A stretch of DNA of 64,000 nucleotides. It comes from Saccharomycopsis crataegensis (lineage: Eukaryota > Ascomycota > Saccharomycetes > Ascoideales > Saccharomycopsidaceae). Under the pieces are notes generated by a model. That model was not told the DNA's origin, did no database searches, and worked only from the letters and a program-made list of their open reading frames with translations. Shown here piece after piece: positions 1 to 9,059 of the stretch. Made by a program: the position numbers and the translations under genes. The stretch is from positions 744,001-808,000 of the forward strand of contig NW_027043829.1 of NCBI RefSeq assembly GCF_037102585.1, given 5' to 3'. Position 1 is the first letter of the stretch; every line of letters begins with the position of its first letter.

Positions 1-1132
1 CAAAATTTGAGGCCAAATTAAGAGACGTAGTAGTTCTGTTACCAGAGTATGAGCTGTTTCCTGTTGTATAGGTGGTAAAAGTATTGGAAGTAGAGAGACC
101 TTCAGAGGTGGTTTGAGAGGTTTCAAGTTCCTCTGTGGTTTGCTCAGTGGTGGTTAATAATGAAACATAAATAGTGTTGCAATCTGAATCAGCACAAACA
201 GAGGTAGTCAAAACTTCAGTGACGATAGTCTCAGTTGCAATAGATAATGAGCTGGAAGAGGTGCTTTCAGTAACGTAAATAATAGTGTTATCATCATCAT
301 CAGACAGGGTCAGTCCACTAACCTCGGTAGTGATAGTAATGACATTATCATCCTGATCGGTAGTTCCTGCAGCGGTTGTAGTCTTCACAGAGTTCAAGGT
401 TTGTTCATTTTCAACGATAATTGTTTCAGTAACCACATTATTGGAAGAATCGGTGCTCTCCACAGTAGATTCATAAATAGTTTCGGTAACAACATCATTA
501 TCAGTATCTTCAGTTTCACTGTGAGAAGTTGCGGTCACTGTGCTTCCAAGCATCATTGACGAAGCAGTTGTGGTGGTTAATGAGCCTGTCGCACCACTTG
601 AAGCCTGAATGCTAGTGGTTCTCAAGGAAATTTTTGTTGCAGTGCCTCCCAATACTTCAGGCATGTATGAACTGATAATTTGGGAGGTATTGGTGACTGG
701 TCTCAAAGTGAAATCTAAGGCCCCACTGCAGATACCAGTGTTTGTGGTAGCATAGACCTCAAAAGTATCATTATTAGTATCCTTTGGACAAGCAACAAAC
801 ACAAAATCTTCATTATAGTGAAGATGTTCCCCAATAATATAGAAAATCGATGTACCGTTTTCGCCAGCAGTCAACAAGTCATTGTCGGAGACGATTAATT
901 CCTCGTTTGTACCTTGAATTGAGGCTATACCATCATCACCTATTTCAAAACTCAAACGACCTCCTTCTCTAGACAAAACCAACGAACCGTTTACTGCTGC
1001 GAGAGGAAAAAGTTGAATTGCAGAGTTGATATCATATGTCGTAACTGCTATTAAGTTGAAGACCTGTGAATCAGCAACAGCCAATTGAACAATCAACATC
1101 AAATATGCAAGTATTAGGTGAACCACACTCAT
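1..1132 (-). CDS. Secreted cell-wall mannoprotein, 3' end missing (runs off left edge)
   Basis: An uninterrupted frame begins at an ATG (1130-1132) and stays open to base 1. The N-terminus is a signal peptide (about 20 residues, MSVVHLILAYLMLIVQLAVA, cut near ADS). It is followed by a globular domain of about 150 residues that opens with VFNLIAVTTYD and contains two cysteines, then a long Ser/Thr-rich stretch with N-glycosylation sequons. This is the layout of yeast covalently bound wall proteins; the globular part resembles PGA30/PGA31-type Candida wall proteins, a weak family call from memory. The C-terminus, where a GPI signal would lie, is outside the window. Two CTG codons fall in the Ser/Thr/Asp tract (about 312-320), where decoding as Ser fits better than Leu. 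It lies downstream of RPS25 on the same strand. Confidence 0.7.
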   Translation of the reverse strand, partial: MSVVHLILAYLMLIVQLAVADSQVFNLIAVTTYDINSAIQLFPLAAVNGSLVLSREGGRLSFEIGDDGIASIQGTNEELIVSDNDLLTAGENGTSIFYIIGEHLHYNEDFVFVACPKDTNNDTFEVYATTNTGICSGALDFTLRPVTNTSQIISSYMPEVLGGTATKISLRTTSIQASSGATGSLTTTTASSMMLGSTVTATSHSETEDTDNDVVTETIYESTVESTDSSNNVVTETIIVENEQTLNSVKTTTAAGTTDQDDNVITITTEVSGLTLSDDDDNTIIYVTESTSSSSLSIATETIVTEVLTTSVCADSDCNTIYVSLLTTTEQTTEELETSQTTSEGLSTSNTFTTYTTGNSSYSGNRTTTSLNLASNF

Positions 1133-1564
1133 CTTTTTATTTTTTATTTTTTTGTATGCTAGTATTGAGAAATTATCCCGTGTAAACTAATATTATTATT
1201 CGCGAAAAAAAAGAAAACAAATGGAACATGGGGTACTTATATGGAGCGAAATTTATGGGGCTGGTCGGTTCATAGACGGGCCCGTTTCTGCATGTTGAAA
1301 AATGTGCTGATAGGAGTTCATGCAGAAGGCATTTTTGCTTAGCGAAAAATACTATGTTTGAAACACAGGCTCTGCGATTGAAGTTGAAAACCCAGAACCA
1401 GCAAAGTAATGGCTTATTATGATTAGAGATATTGGATATTTTCAAGTAGCATACGCACGTCTTCTTAGATTTACAAGATAGAGGAAAATCATGAAAAGTT
1501 AAGTAAAATATTCATTACACAAAGAAACAACTGAAAACATTTATATGAAGAGTTATTAATAAAT
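1133..1564. other. Intergenic, RPS25 3' side to wall-protein promoter
   Basis: No convincing gene. The interval must hold the wall-protein promoter and the RPS25 3' UTR. A 90-codon open frame on the minus strand here has no protein-like composition and no recognisable homology. Confidence 0.5.
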
Positions 1565-1888
1565 TTACTCAGCGGTAGCTCTGGTGTAAATCAATTGAGT
1601 GGAGTGCTTGGAAACCTTCTTGATCAAACCATCTCTTTCCAATTGAGCAATAGCAACTCTGGCCATAGAACCACCAATCTTAAGACGGTCAACCAAAACG
1701 GAAACAGAAACGTATCTGTAGGTTGGGACTTCCTTCAAAATACGGTCGTATTTTTCTTGATCCAAGACAACCAAGTGCTTAGCTCTGTCCTTGACAGACT
1801 TCTTGGACCACTTCTTCTTGGATTTCTTACCACCGGCCATAGCGGCAGCAGCCTTAGCGGCTTTAGACAATTGAATCTTTGGTGGCAT
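1565..1888 (-). CDS. RPS25: 40S ribosomal protein eS25
   Basis: A 107-aa basic protein starting [20 protein letters not shown], with the Lys-rich linker [10 protein letters not shown] and the conserved winged-helix core ([27 protein letters not shown]...). The match to eukaryotic eS25 is unmistakable and the length is normal for yeast (about 105-108). It is a structural component of the small ribosomal subunit head, involved in IRES and stress-related initiation in other species. Codon use is strongly biased (TTG, AGA, CCA), as expected of high expression. The ATG is the only reasonable start. Upstream lies a 1.7 kb gap that must hold its promoter. Confidence 0.98.
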   Translation of the reverse strand: MPPKIQLSKAAKAAAAMAGGKKSKKKWSKKSVKDRAKHLVVLDQEKYDRILKEVPTYRYVSVSVLVDRLKIGGSMARVAIAQLERDGLIKKVSKHSTQLIYTRATAE

Positions 1889-2501
1889 ACTGATAACTTG
1901 TTAGTATTCACATCAACTACTCTGAAGGTTGTTTATGATTTCGATTGCGGATATAAAGAGACTTCAACTAACGCTAATTCAACCACTTCTCTTCATATGG
2001 GTTCATATATTTCACATTATCCATAAAGCTCTTCACTTGAATATCTCAAGACAATCCCAATGGTTCGCTTCTAATTCCAATAAAGTTTTTGACTGCAAAT
2101 ATTGAAACCCTCCTTTTGTGAATTAATGGTTTGATGTCTTCTTTTCATTATTAATGGCGAATAAATTTTGATAACCACGATTTTTACCTTTCATATCATC
2201 ATCACACAAACCTTTTGCGCAGTCGTATTAAATTTTTCAAATCATATTTTCCAAGTGTCTGAATATCATATAATGCCACAGCTTTAACAATAGTATTGAA
2301 TTTTATAAATATGATTTTTGTTGAAATCTCTTTTCAGGCAGTTGATATCCCATTATAACCATCTTATTCTCTACTTACTTGGTATATTATGTCGTTGTTT
2401 CCTTGATCCTTTTCACCAACTAGAACGAGGGCAGGTAAATTTTTTAAAATTGAAATGAACTGGAGATTCAACCAAATTCTCACAGCAGGGCTTCATTACT
2501 C

Positions 2502-2557
2502 TATCACGTGCAAAGATTTGTATAAGTCACATATGTGCCCTATCTATGCACGTGATA
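2502..2557. promoter_or_regulatory. Inverted pair of CACGTG E-boxes
   Basis: tatcacgtgca at 2502-2512 is matched by its exact reverse complement at 2547-2557, giving an 11-bp perfect inverted repeat with a 34-bp spacer, each arm centred on CACGTG. CACGTG is the core for bHLH factors such as Cbf1, Tye7 and Pho4; in Candida, Cbf1 is known to act at ribosomal-protein genes. It lies about 610 bp upstream of RPS25, which is far for a core promoter site. Confidence 0.55.
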
Positions 2558-3459
2558 CACTGTAATAAGGTAGCCCTAGAAAGAAATATATGAAATATGT
2601 GGCTGCATGAGACCAGCTTATGTTTAATAAGAAACCAGCCTTCCTCTAGGTGGCTCCATCAGAACCTAGTTTCGAAATTGAAAAAATCAAGAATGTGAAA
2701 AATCACTAATCCCTAACATCTGATATCACCATTTCTATCTTGGTATGATAAGTGAATTTATAAGTCTTCGAAAAAAAAGAAAAAAGTATTTACTGGGTGG
2801 ACAATAGCAACCTGAAAAAGAGTTTCAAGTGTGACATTCAATATTCATACTCTGGTTACACACACCCAACTGCTTGAGAGTTCCAATAATATACTGGCTA
2901 AACACAAAAAAGATTAATCAGGTTTAATATTACACTGTTAAAATGGTTAATTCATAAACTTAATGAAATGACACCATATCTACTTTGCTATTCGAGAACC
3001 TATCTATTCTATGCGATCTATTGGATTCTACTGTATCAAATAGTATGTGACTTTTCACCGGATAGTCACCAGCCAAACATACTTGGTCATGTTCTCGATT
3101 CACTGTACTTTTAAAACTAGCGAGAATTTCCCCAATTCTTTCCCGTCTTGTGTCTTTTCTTCATTTCAGTAGTACTAATTCGTAGTAAGTGGCGTAAGAT
3201 CCTAAAATCAAAAAGGATTTACCCTTAAACAATTTGCTTTAAAATGTATGTTCTATGTAGAAGAAATGCCTGCCTTTGACCCCTTTTAATCAGCAAGTTT
3301 TCACTCAAACAATCCTAGAAACATCACTGCTGGTACGTGCCTTTGAAATGAATCAGCATATTAAGTGAATGGAGTTCCGCTATTGAATACAGATCGATAT
3401 ATCAACGTTGCTATTGTAAGGGCTTGAAAGTTGATGATAGTTGATGATGTTAATGAAGG

Positions 3460-3479
3460 TGCATGAAACATTTCATGCA
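3460..3479. repeat. Short palindrome upstream of NOG1
   Basis: tgcatgaaa at 3460-3468 and its exact reverse complement at 3471-3479 are separated by 2 bp. It could be a dimeric factor site or a small cruciform. It lies about 150 bp upstream of the NOG1 start. Confidence 0.5.
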
Positions 3480-3504
3480 TTTTTATGTTAGAATCATGCG
3501 GATG

Positions 3505-3541
3505 GAGATGAGCTTGAAAATTTTTTTTTTTTTTTTTTTTT
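3505..3541 (+). promoter_or_regulatory. PAC plus RRPE motifs and poly(dT) tract of NOG1
   Basis: gagatgagct (3505-3514) matches the PAC core GATGAG(C)T and is followed at once by tgaaaattttt (3515-3525), an RRPE-like element, running into a T21 tract (3521-3541). PAC/RRPE pairs are the known signature of ribosome-biogenesis (RiBi) promoters in Saccharomyces and Candida. A dT tract would exclude nucleosomes. The position is about 90-125 bp before the ATG. Confidence 0.75.
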
Positions 3542-3629
3542 ACTTTTTATGTGAAAATAATTTTTAACCCACTTAGGTTACACAACCAATACCAAACCAA
3601 AGCATTGTAGCTAATTCAGGATTAACAAA

Positions 3630-5543
3630 ATGCAGCTCAGTTGGAAGGATATCTCTACCGTGCCAAATGCCAATGATTTGTTGGATATTGTTCTTAACAG
3701 AACCCAACGTAAAACCCCAACTGTGATCAGACCTGGTTACAAAATCACTCGTATCAGATCCTTTTATATGAGAAAGGTCAAGTTCACAGCCGAAGGTTTT
3801 AATGAAAAGCTCGATGATATTTTGTCTGGATTCCCAAAGGTTGATGAACTCCATCCTTTCCATCGTGATTTGATGGATACCTTATATGAAAAGAATCATT
3901 ATAAAGTTTCTTTGGCTGCCGTCTCCAGAGCCAAGTCTTTGATTGAACAAGTTTCCAGAGATTATGTCAGATTGTTGAAGTTCGGTCAATCTTTATTCCA
4001 ATGTAAACAATTGAAAAGAGCTGCTTTGGGTAGAATGGCTACCATTGCCAAAAAGTTGAAGGATCCTTTAACTTATTTGGAACAAGTTAGACAACATTTG
4101 GGTCGTTTGCCTTCTATTGATCCAAACACCAGAACCATTGTCATCTGTGGTTATCCAAACGTCGGTAAATCCTCTTTCTTGAGATCCGTCACCAAAGCCG
4201 ATGTTGAAGTCCAACCATATGCTTTCACCACTAAATCTTTGTACGTTGGTCATTTTGACTACAAGTACCTCAGATTTCAAGCTATTGATACCCCAGGTAT
4301 ATTGGATAGACCTGTCGAAGATATGAATAATATTGAAATGCAATCCATTTATGCAATTGCCCATTTGAGATCGACCGTCATGTACTTTATGGATATTTCC
4401 GAACAGTGTGGCTTCTCTGTTGAAGCTCAAGTCAAGTTGTTCAACTCTATTAAGCCATTATTCGCCAACAAGTCTGTGATGATTGTTTTCAACAAAAGTG
4501 ATATTATTAAGATCGAAGACTTGAGCCCAGAACGTCAAGAATTGATCAAATCCATCACCAGCCAAACCGGGGTTGATGTTGCCGAAATCTCTTGTCAAGA
4601 TACTGAAAATGTTATGGCTACCCGTAATAAGGCTTGTGAAAAATTGTTGAGTGCTAGAATAGAACAAAAATTGAAGGGTGTTGGTAAGTCCAACAACGTT
4701 CTTAACAAGATTCATGTTTCTACTCCTCAAGCTCGTGATGATGTCGAACGTAAACCATATATTCCAGAAGCTGTGCAATACTTGAAAAAATTCGATCTCG
4801 ATGATCCAGAAAGAAGAAGATTGGCCAGAGATGTTGAAGCTGAAAACGGTGGTGCTGGTGTCTACAACATCAACTTGAAGGACAACTATCTTTTGGACGA
4901 TGATGACTGGAAGAATGATGTTATGCCAGAAATCCTTAACGGTCGTAATGTCTACGATTTCTTGGATGCTGATATAATAGAGAAATTGAAGGCATTGGAA
5001 GAAGAAGAAGAAAGATTAGAAAAAGAAGGTTTCTACGATTCTGACTCAGAAATTGAAGATGAAGAAGCTGAAGAAATTAGAGAAAAAGCTACTTGGATCC
5101 GTGACAAACAAAAGAAGATGATCCACGATGCTAGAACTAGAAAATCCATCAAGAACCGTGCTATCATGCCACGTAGTAAGCAAGTCAAGAACTACGGTGA
5201 TATGGAAAAACATTTGGCTTCATTGGGTCACGATACTACTGCTTTGGCTAACCGTAAAAGATCATTGCGTGGTTCTGGTTACGATGAAAGAGGTGCTGAT
5301 GTTGTCATGGATGAATCTGGACCTTCCAAGAAGCGTAAAACTCCACTCAAACAAGGTGACAAACGTAATGCCGGTATCACTGACGAAGTTGCTAGAGCAA
5401 AGGCCGAGAAATTGGCCAAGATCCAACGTCGTGATCGTAACAGAGAAGCTAGAAAGGGTGAAGGTGATCGTCACCAACCTGTCTCTTTGTCCAAACATTT
5501 GGTTTCTGGTAAGAGAGGTATTGGTAAGACTGACTTTAGATGA
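3630..5543 (+). CDS. NOG1: Nucleolar GTP-binding protein Nog1, 60S biogenesis
   Basis: A 637-aa protein, close to the roughly 647 aa of S. cerevisiae Nog1. The N-terminal helical domain (about 1-165, MQLSWKDISTVPNANDLLD) precedes an OBG/TRAFAC-type G domain: G1 GYPNVGKSS near residue 174, G3 DTPGI near 220, G4 NKSD near 288. The C-terminal part carries acidic (EEEEERLEKEG) and very basic tails typical of Nog1. It assembles on pre-60S particles in the nucleolus and inserts its tail into the exit tunnel. No in-frame CTG occurs in all 638 codons, consistent with a highly expressed gene in a CUG-Ser yeast. Upstream PAC/RRPE motifs fit RiBi control. It converges on FPR1. Confidence 0.98.
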   Translation: MQLSWKDISTVPNANDLLDIVLNRTQRKTPTVIRPGYKITRIRSFYMRKVKFTAEGFNEKLDDILSGFPKVDELHPFHRDLMDTLYEKNHYKVSLAAVSRAKSLIEQVSRDYVRLLKFGQSLFQCKQLKRAALGRMATIAKKLKDPLTYLEQVRQHLGRLPSIDPNTRTIVICGYPNVGKSSFLRSVTKADVEVQPYAFTTKSLYVGHFDYKYLRFQAIDTPGILDRPVEDMNNIEMQSIYAIAHLRSTVMYFMDISEQCGFSVEAQVKLFNSIKPLFANKSVMIVFNKSDIIKIEDLSPERQELIKSITSQTGVDVAEISCQDTENVMATRNKACEKLLSARIEQKLKGVGKSNNVLNKIHVSTPQARDDVERKPYIPEAVQYLKKFDLDDPERRRLARDVEAENGGAGVYNINLKDNYLLDDDDWKNDVMPEILNGRNVYDFLDADIIEKLKALEEEEERLEKEGFYDSDSEIEDEEAEEIREKATWIRDKQKKMIHDARTRKSIKNRAIMPRSKQVKNYGDMEKHLASLGHDTTALANRKRSLRGSGYDERGADVVMDESGPSKKRKTPLKQGDKRNAGITDEVARAKAEKLAKIQRRDRNREARKGEGDRHQPVSLSKHLVSGKRGIGKTDFR

Positions 5544-6270
5544 TTTAGTCCCCTCGAAGGCAAAAACTGTTTTTGTGTTTTTATATAAGTTATATTTTTC
5601 TGCATTGGTTTAGTTTTTTTTTCTTTTTCTTTTTTTCTCTCTCTTTGTACTGTACTACATCGTTTCACTTGGATTCTTTTTATTTTTTTTTCAAAAATTA
5701 TCTTTTATTTCTTGTTGATTCTATTACAATCTTGTCATAATTTTGTTTTTGTTAAAATAATAATAAATGAAAATATTAATTATCTATAGGCATTTGATAT
5801 TATTGATTGAACTTTGGCATGCTATAGATGAATATAGGATTTTATGCCAATAATACACTTTGAGAAGTAAAGGGCAAGGATAGCAACTGAATATTACGGT
5901 ATTCAGCACTTTAATCAATACTTCAATTTGATATTGTTTCATACAAGGAAGTAATAAATCGCAAAGTAGTTATAGTATGGAAAATCTATCAGTCCTACAG
6001 TGACCCCGGGCGAATTGGGAAATAAAGATAGTGACATGATCACCATATCTACAGGTACGACCATTTGATCCTATCCAATATTAAGATGTTTTTTTTTTTT
6101 TTTTTTTACAATATCGATATCGAACAACAAGTTTCAACAATCAGTAGTTTCAACAATCAGTAGTTACAAAAATTCAGTGCAGTGTAGATAAACGAGTAAC
6201 CAGCTAAAAAAAAAAAAAAAAAAAAAAATTAGAGCCTGATTTGATATCGGAGCCAATCCAATAATTAGAC
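5544..6270. other. Convergent 3' region between NOG1 and FPR1
   Basis: No gene seen. It contains the 3' UTRs of two convergent genes, a T-rich stretch after NOG1, a T19 run (6089-6107), a 16-bp tandem duplication (6131-6162) and an A23 run (6206-6228) just beyond the FPR1 stop. Confidence 0.6.
6131..6162. repeat. Two-copy 16-bp tandem repeat between T19 and A23 tracts
   Basis: gtttcaacaatcagta occurs at 6131-6146 and again, exactly, at 6147-6162. The flanking T19 (6089-6107) and A23 (6206-6228) could pair in RNA from either strand. Confidence 0.7.
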
Positions 6271-6991
6271 TTAGTTGATACGCAACAATTCAACATCGAA
6301 AACCAAAGTGGCGTTTGGTGGAATCAAACCTGGGAAACCTCTTGGACCGTAAGCCAAGTTACCTGGGATGGTGAACTTAGCTCTTTCACCAAGAGACAAT
6401 TGAGGAACACCTTGATCCCAACCTTGGATAACCTAGAAATATAATGTTAGTTGTATTCAAAAAATAGCTCGTAGCTAAAACCAATTAAAAATAAACTTAC
6501 TTGACCAACACCAACAGTGAAGACAAAAGGAGAACCACCTAGAAATAAGCACGTTAGTAAAAGAACAATTTGGGAACCAAAAATCTTCCAGTATTGTTAA
6601 TGAAAGAGCAGAGGATACATACGAGTTCTGGAGCTGTCAAAGACCTTACCGGAGGTCAAAGTACCGGTGTAGTGGATGGCACATTGGTCACCTCTAACTG
6701 GGAAAGTTTTACCATCACCTAAACAAGTTAGTATAATTATCAGAAATAAATTAACAAACAATAAAAAAGCAGATGGTCTGTTAGCAAATAATAGCCAGTT
6801 TTGTTGCCGATACTCTCAATGCTGTGATAATCAAAGATGGCAATAATAATCGCAATTGAATATACACAAGGGTGGCTACTCGATAAATTCCGGGGAAGTA
6901 GCTAAAACTGAATTACTTGTCCATCGCAGAAAGCTTTATTAATGTAATACCTACCTGGAGTGATTCTTTCGATTTTCAATTGGTCAGCCAT
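6271..6991 (-). CDS. FPR1: FKBP12 peptidyl-prolyl isomerase, four exons
   Basis: Join of complement exons 6955-6991, 6623-6718, 6501-6538 and 6271-6432, giving 110 aa. It starts [20 protein letters not shown] and ends [16 protein letters not shown] signatures are present: [38 protein letters not shown]. It is the cytosolic receptor for rapamycin and FK506 and a prolyl isomerase. Donors are GTAGGT, GTATGT and GTAAGT; acceptors are all TAG; branch points are TACTAAC (introns 1 and 2) and ACTAAC (intron 3). Intron sizes are 236, 84 and 68 nt. Exon phases join perfectly (37+96+38+162 = 333 nt). Sequence is closer to S. cerevisiae Fpr1 than to the C. albicans Rbp1 sequence as I remember it. Three introns in so short a gene is unusual for budding yeast. 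Confidence 0.96.
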
Positions 6992-7525
6992 TTTTCTAAT
7001 AGTAGTTGCAGAGAGTCTTGTTGCTTGAGTAAATCTCATTTGATCTTTTATCAAAAACGTTGAGACGAATGTTGTCATCAGTTGGGTTGATTTTTTTTTT
7101 TTGCTTCGAAGAATGAATGGCATCACCCGGACTATCCATCTTTTGAAGTCATCAAGCCCCAACAAATACTCTCTACATTTATTGTTATCGTCATTATCAT
7201 TACTATTATTATTACTATTACTATATGAGAACTATCATCGATATATTACAAGCATGGAGCCTCGTGAAGCTTCCCCCACAACCAACCGCGGATAACCTCT
7301 TCATTTATCGTTATTTCCAAAAAGCTGGTAGAGCCAGCTTTTTTGTTTTCTTTCTCTCTCTCTTTCTTGGATCTCATATTCAGAAAAGATCCTTATCTGA
7401 CCATTAGGCAAAATCTCCCCTCTTCGTATACCATATTCATCTTCTCCTAAGACATCTAGATATCATTTGTTAGTAAGCAGAGATCAAGATAATGGTTATT
7501 ATTACCCCCACAAGTATACACCAGA
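6992..7525. other. Intergenic upstream of FPR1
   Basis: FPR1 promoter plus the 3' flank of the 47-aa gene. It contains a TATTATTATTACTATTAC-like low-complexity stretch near 7195-7222. Short plus-strand frames here are not protein-like. Confidence 0.5.
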
Positions 7526-7747
7526 TCAAGAATCAAACATACACTTTCTGTAAAATGGAACAGACATAACAATTGTCGTGTACAATCCACCAAATAACGC
7601 AAAGAACCTGTAAGGCATCTTGTTAGTAACAGTTACAGTCGAAGAACGCAACCGTAGAGAATGAAAACGATATACTACAACATACGCCCAGTACCTCTTT
7701 TGTATTTCCTTTGGAGCAGGAGGAATGTAAGGCCCTTTCTTAGCCAT
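7526..7747 (-). CDS. 47-aa single-pass membrane microprotein, one intron
   Basis: Complement exons 7686-7747 (62 nt) and 7526-7607 (82 nt) join to 48 codons. The intron 7608-7685 has a GTATGT donor, a perfect TACTAAC branch point and a CAG acceptor. The product starts MAKKGPYIPPAPKEIQKRYW and continues with a hydrophobic segment (about 21-38, AFFALFGGLYTTIVMSVP) and the tail FYRKCMFDS. A basic N-terminus, one membrane helix and under 50 residues suggest a small inner-membrane or respiratory-complex accessory protein, but I do not recognise the family. Perfect splice signals and frame make it a real gene. It is divergent from DIM1 (249 bp shared promoter). Confidence 0.75.
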   Translation of the reverse strand: MAKKGPYIPPAPKEIQKRYWAYVVVYRFHSLRLRSSTVTVTNKMPYRFFALFGGLYTTIVMSVPFYRKCMFDS

Positions 7748-7870
7748 GATGTCCCTTATGTATTATGGTGTTATATAAATTATTATTGTTATTATTGTCT
7801 GGCTATTCATGTTAGACACTAAAACCTCCGTCAAATGCCTCGCCGGTTAACAAAAACCTTTCATCTAAGG

Positions 7871-7938
7871 CACGTGATCATCCGATGAGCTGCAAAAAAA
7901 AAAAAAAAAAAATTCTGTGTTTTCTAAGTAAAAATTTT
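7871..7938 (+). promoter_or_regulatory. E-box, PAC and RRPE-like motifs before DIM1
   Basis: CACGTG at 7871-7876, CGATGAGCT at 7883-7891 (PAC core), a poly(A) tract, then AAAAATTTT at 7930-7938 (RRPE-like). The order and spacing resemble the NOG1 promoter and fit RiBi regulation of DIM1. The E-box may serve the divergent 47-aa gene. Confidence 0.7.
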
Positions 7939-7996
7939 AGATCAGAGTAGGTAGTTGATCTTGTCAGGCCTACTATTTAACAAATTTCAATATAAA

Positions 7997-8965
7997 ATGG
8001 GCAAAGCTGCTGCTACTTACAAACAAAAATACTCTGCACAAGCGTCTGCTGGTGAACAGACCTCTGCTCAAAAAATGAATACGGTTTTCAAGTTCAATAC
8101 CAATCTTGGGCAGCATATTTTGAAGAATCCAATGATTGCCCAAGGGATTGTTGATAAGGCCGAAATTAGACCATCAGACACAATATTGGAAGTTGGTCCA
8201 GGTACCGGTAACTTGACTGTGAGAATATTGCCACAGGCACGTAAAGTCATAGCAGTGGAAATGGATCCAAGAATGGCGGCGGAATTGACAAAAAGAGTTC
8301 GTGGGACCGCCGAAGAAAAGAAATTGGAAATTTTGTTGGGGGATTGTATCAAGACAGATTTGCCATATTGTGATGTTTGCATAAGTAATACTCCTTATCA
8401 AATTTCTTCCCCATTGGTTTTCAAATTGTTGAATCAACCAAACCCTCCAAGAGTTTCGATTCTTATGTTTCAAAGAGAATTCGCCTTGAGATTGGTGGCC
8501 AGACCGGGCGATTCATTATACTGTAGATTGAGTGCAAATGTTCAAATGTGGGCTAATGTTACACATATTATGAAGGTGGGTAAAAATAACTTCAGACCTC
8601 CTCCAAAAGTTGAAAGTTCGGTGGTTAGAATCGAAGTCAAGACTCCAAGACCAAATATCAAATTTGCTGAATGGGACGGATTGTTGAGAGTTTGCTTTTT
8701 AAGAAAAAACAAGACCATAGCAGCGGGCTTCAAGACCTCTACAGTATTGGAATTATTAGAAAAGAATTATAAAGCTTACGTTAGTTCAAAGGGCGGGGAT
8801 GTCGAAATGGATCAAGACTACAAGACCATCGTAAAGGAAAAGATCACTAAAGTACTACAAGAAACTGGATTGGCAGAACAAAGATCTAGTAAGTGTGATC
8901 AATTAGAGTTTTTGAAGTTGTTGTTTGGGTTCCACCAGGAAGGTTTATATTTTTCTCTTGATTAA
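7997..8965 (+). CDS. DIM1: 18S rRNA dimethyladenosine transferase Dim1
   Basis: A 322-aa protein (S. cerevisiae Dim1 about 318). The start at 7997 ([15 protein letters not shown]) is preferred over the in-frame ATG 42 nt upstream, which adds non-conserved residues. The KsgA/Dim1 fold is evident: [12 protein letters not shown] near 34, SAM-binding [10 protein letters not shown] near 65, acidic EMDP, and catalytic NTPYQISSP near 130. The C-terminal helical domain ends [18 protein letters not shown], matching the Dim1 family. It dimethylates two adjacent adenines near the 3' end of 18S rRNA and is needed for pre-rRNA processing. No in-frame CTG is present. Its 3' end converges on KEL3 with a 94-bp gap. 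Confidence 0.98.
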   Translation: MGKAAATYKQKYSAQASAGEQTSAQKMNTVFKFNTNLGQHILKNPMIAQGIVDKAEIRPSDTILEVGPGTGNLTVRILPQARKVIAVEMDPRMAAELTKRVRGTAEEKKLEILLGDCIKTDLPYCDVCISNTPYQISSPLVFKLLNQPNPPRVSILMFQREFALRLVARPGDSLYCRLSANVQMWANVTHIMKVGKNNFRPPPKVESSVVRIEVKTPRPNIKFAEWDGLLRVCFLRKNKTIAAGFKTSTVLELLEKNYKAYVSSKGGDVEMDQDYKTIVKEKITKVLQETGLAEQRSSKCDQLEFLKLLFGFHQEGLYFSLD

Positions 8966-9059
8966 TTTGCTTAATTTCGCTACATTTTTTTTTCTTTAAT
9001 AAGATTTAACATCAGTAAACTTTTCGATTTTCTATAAATTAAGAATGTAATCATTATGC

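Larger units (their letters stand above)
1889..3629. other. 1.7 kb intergenic region between divergent RPS25 and NOG1
   Basis: No open frame of protein-like quality on either strand and no recognisable tRNA. It holds both promoters. Visible elements are an inverted pair of CACGTG E-boxes (2502-2557), a 20-bp palindrome (3460-3479), and a PAC/RRPE-type cluster next to a T21 tract just upstream of NOG1 (3505-3541). It is unusually long for this gene-dense half of the window, so an unannotated ncRNA or snoRNA could be hidden here. Tandem TGATGA boxes near 3431-3449 lack a convincing partner D box. Confidence 0.6.

Noticed and set aside
1595-2026. 143-codon plus-strand frame over RPS25
   Set aside because: It is the antisense shadow of a clear ribosomal protein gene, with Ser/Asn/Thr-rich composition and no family resemblance.
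3425-3485. Possible C/D snoRNA from tandem TGATGA boxes
   Set aside because: No CTGA D box or closing terminal stem at the proper spacing.
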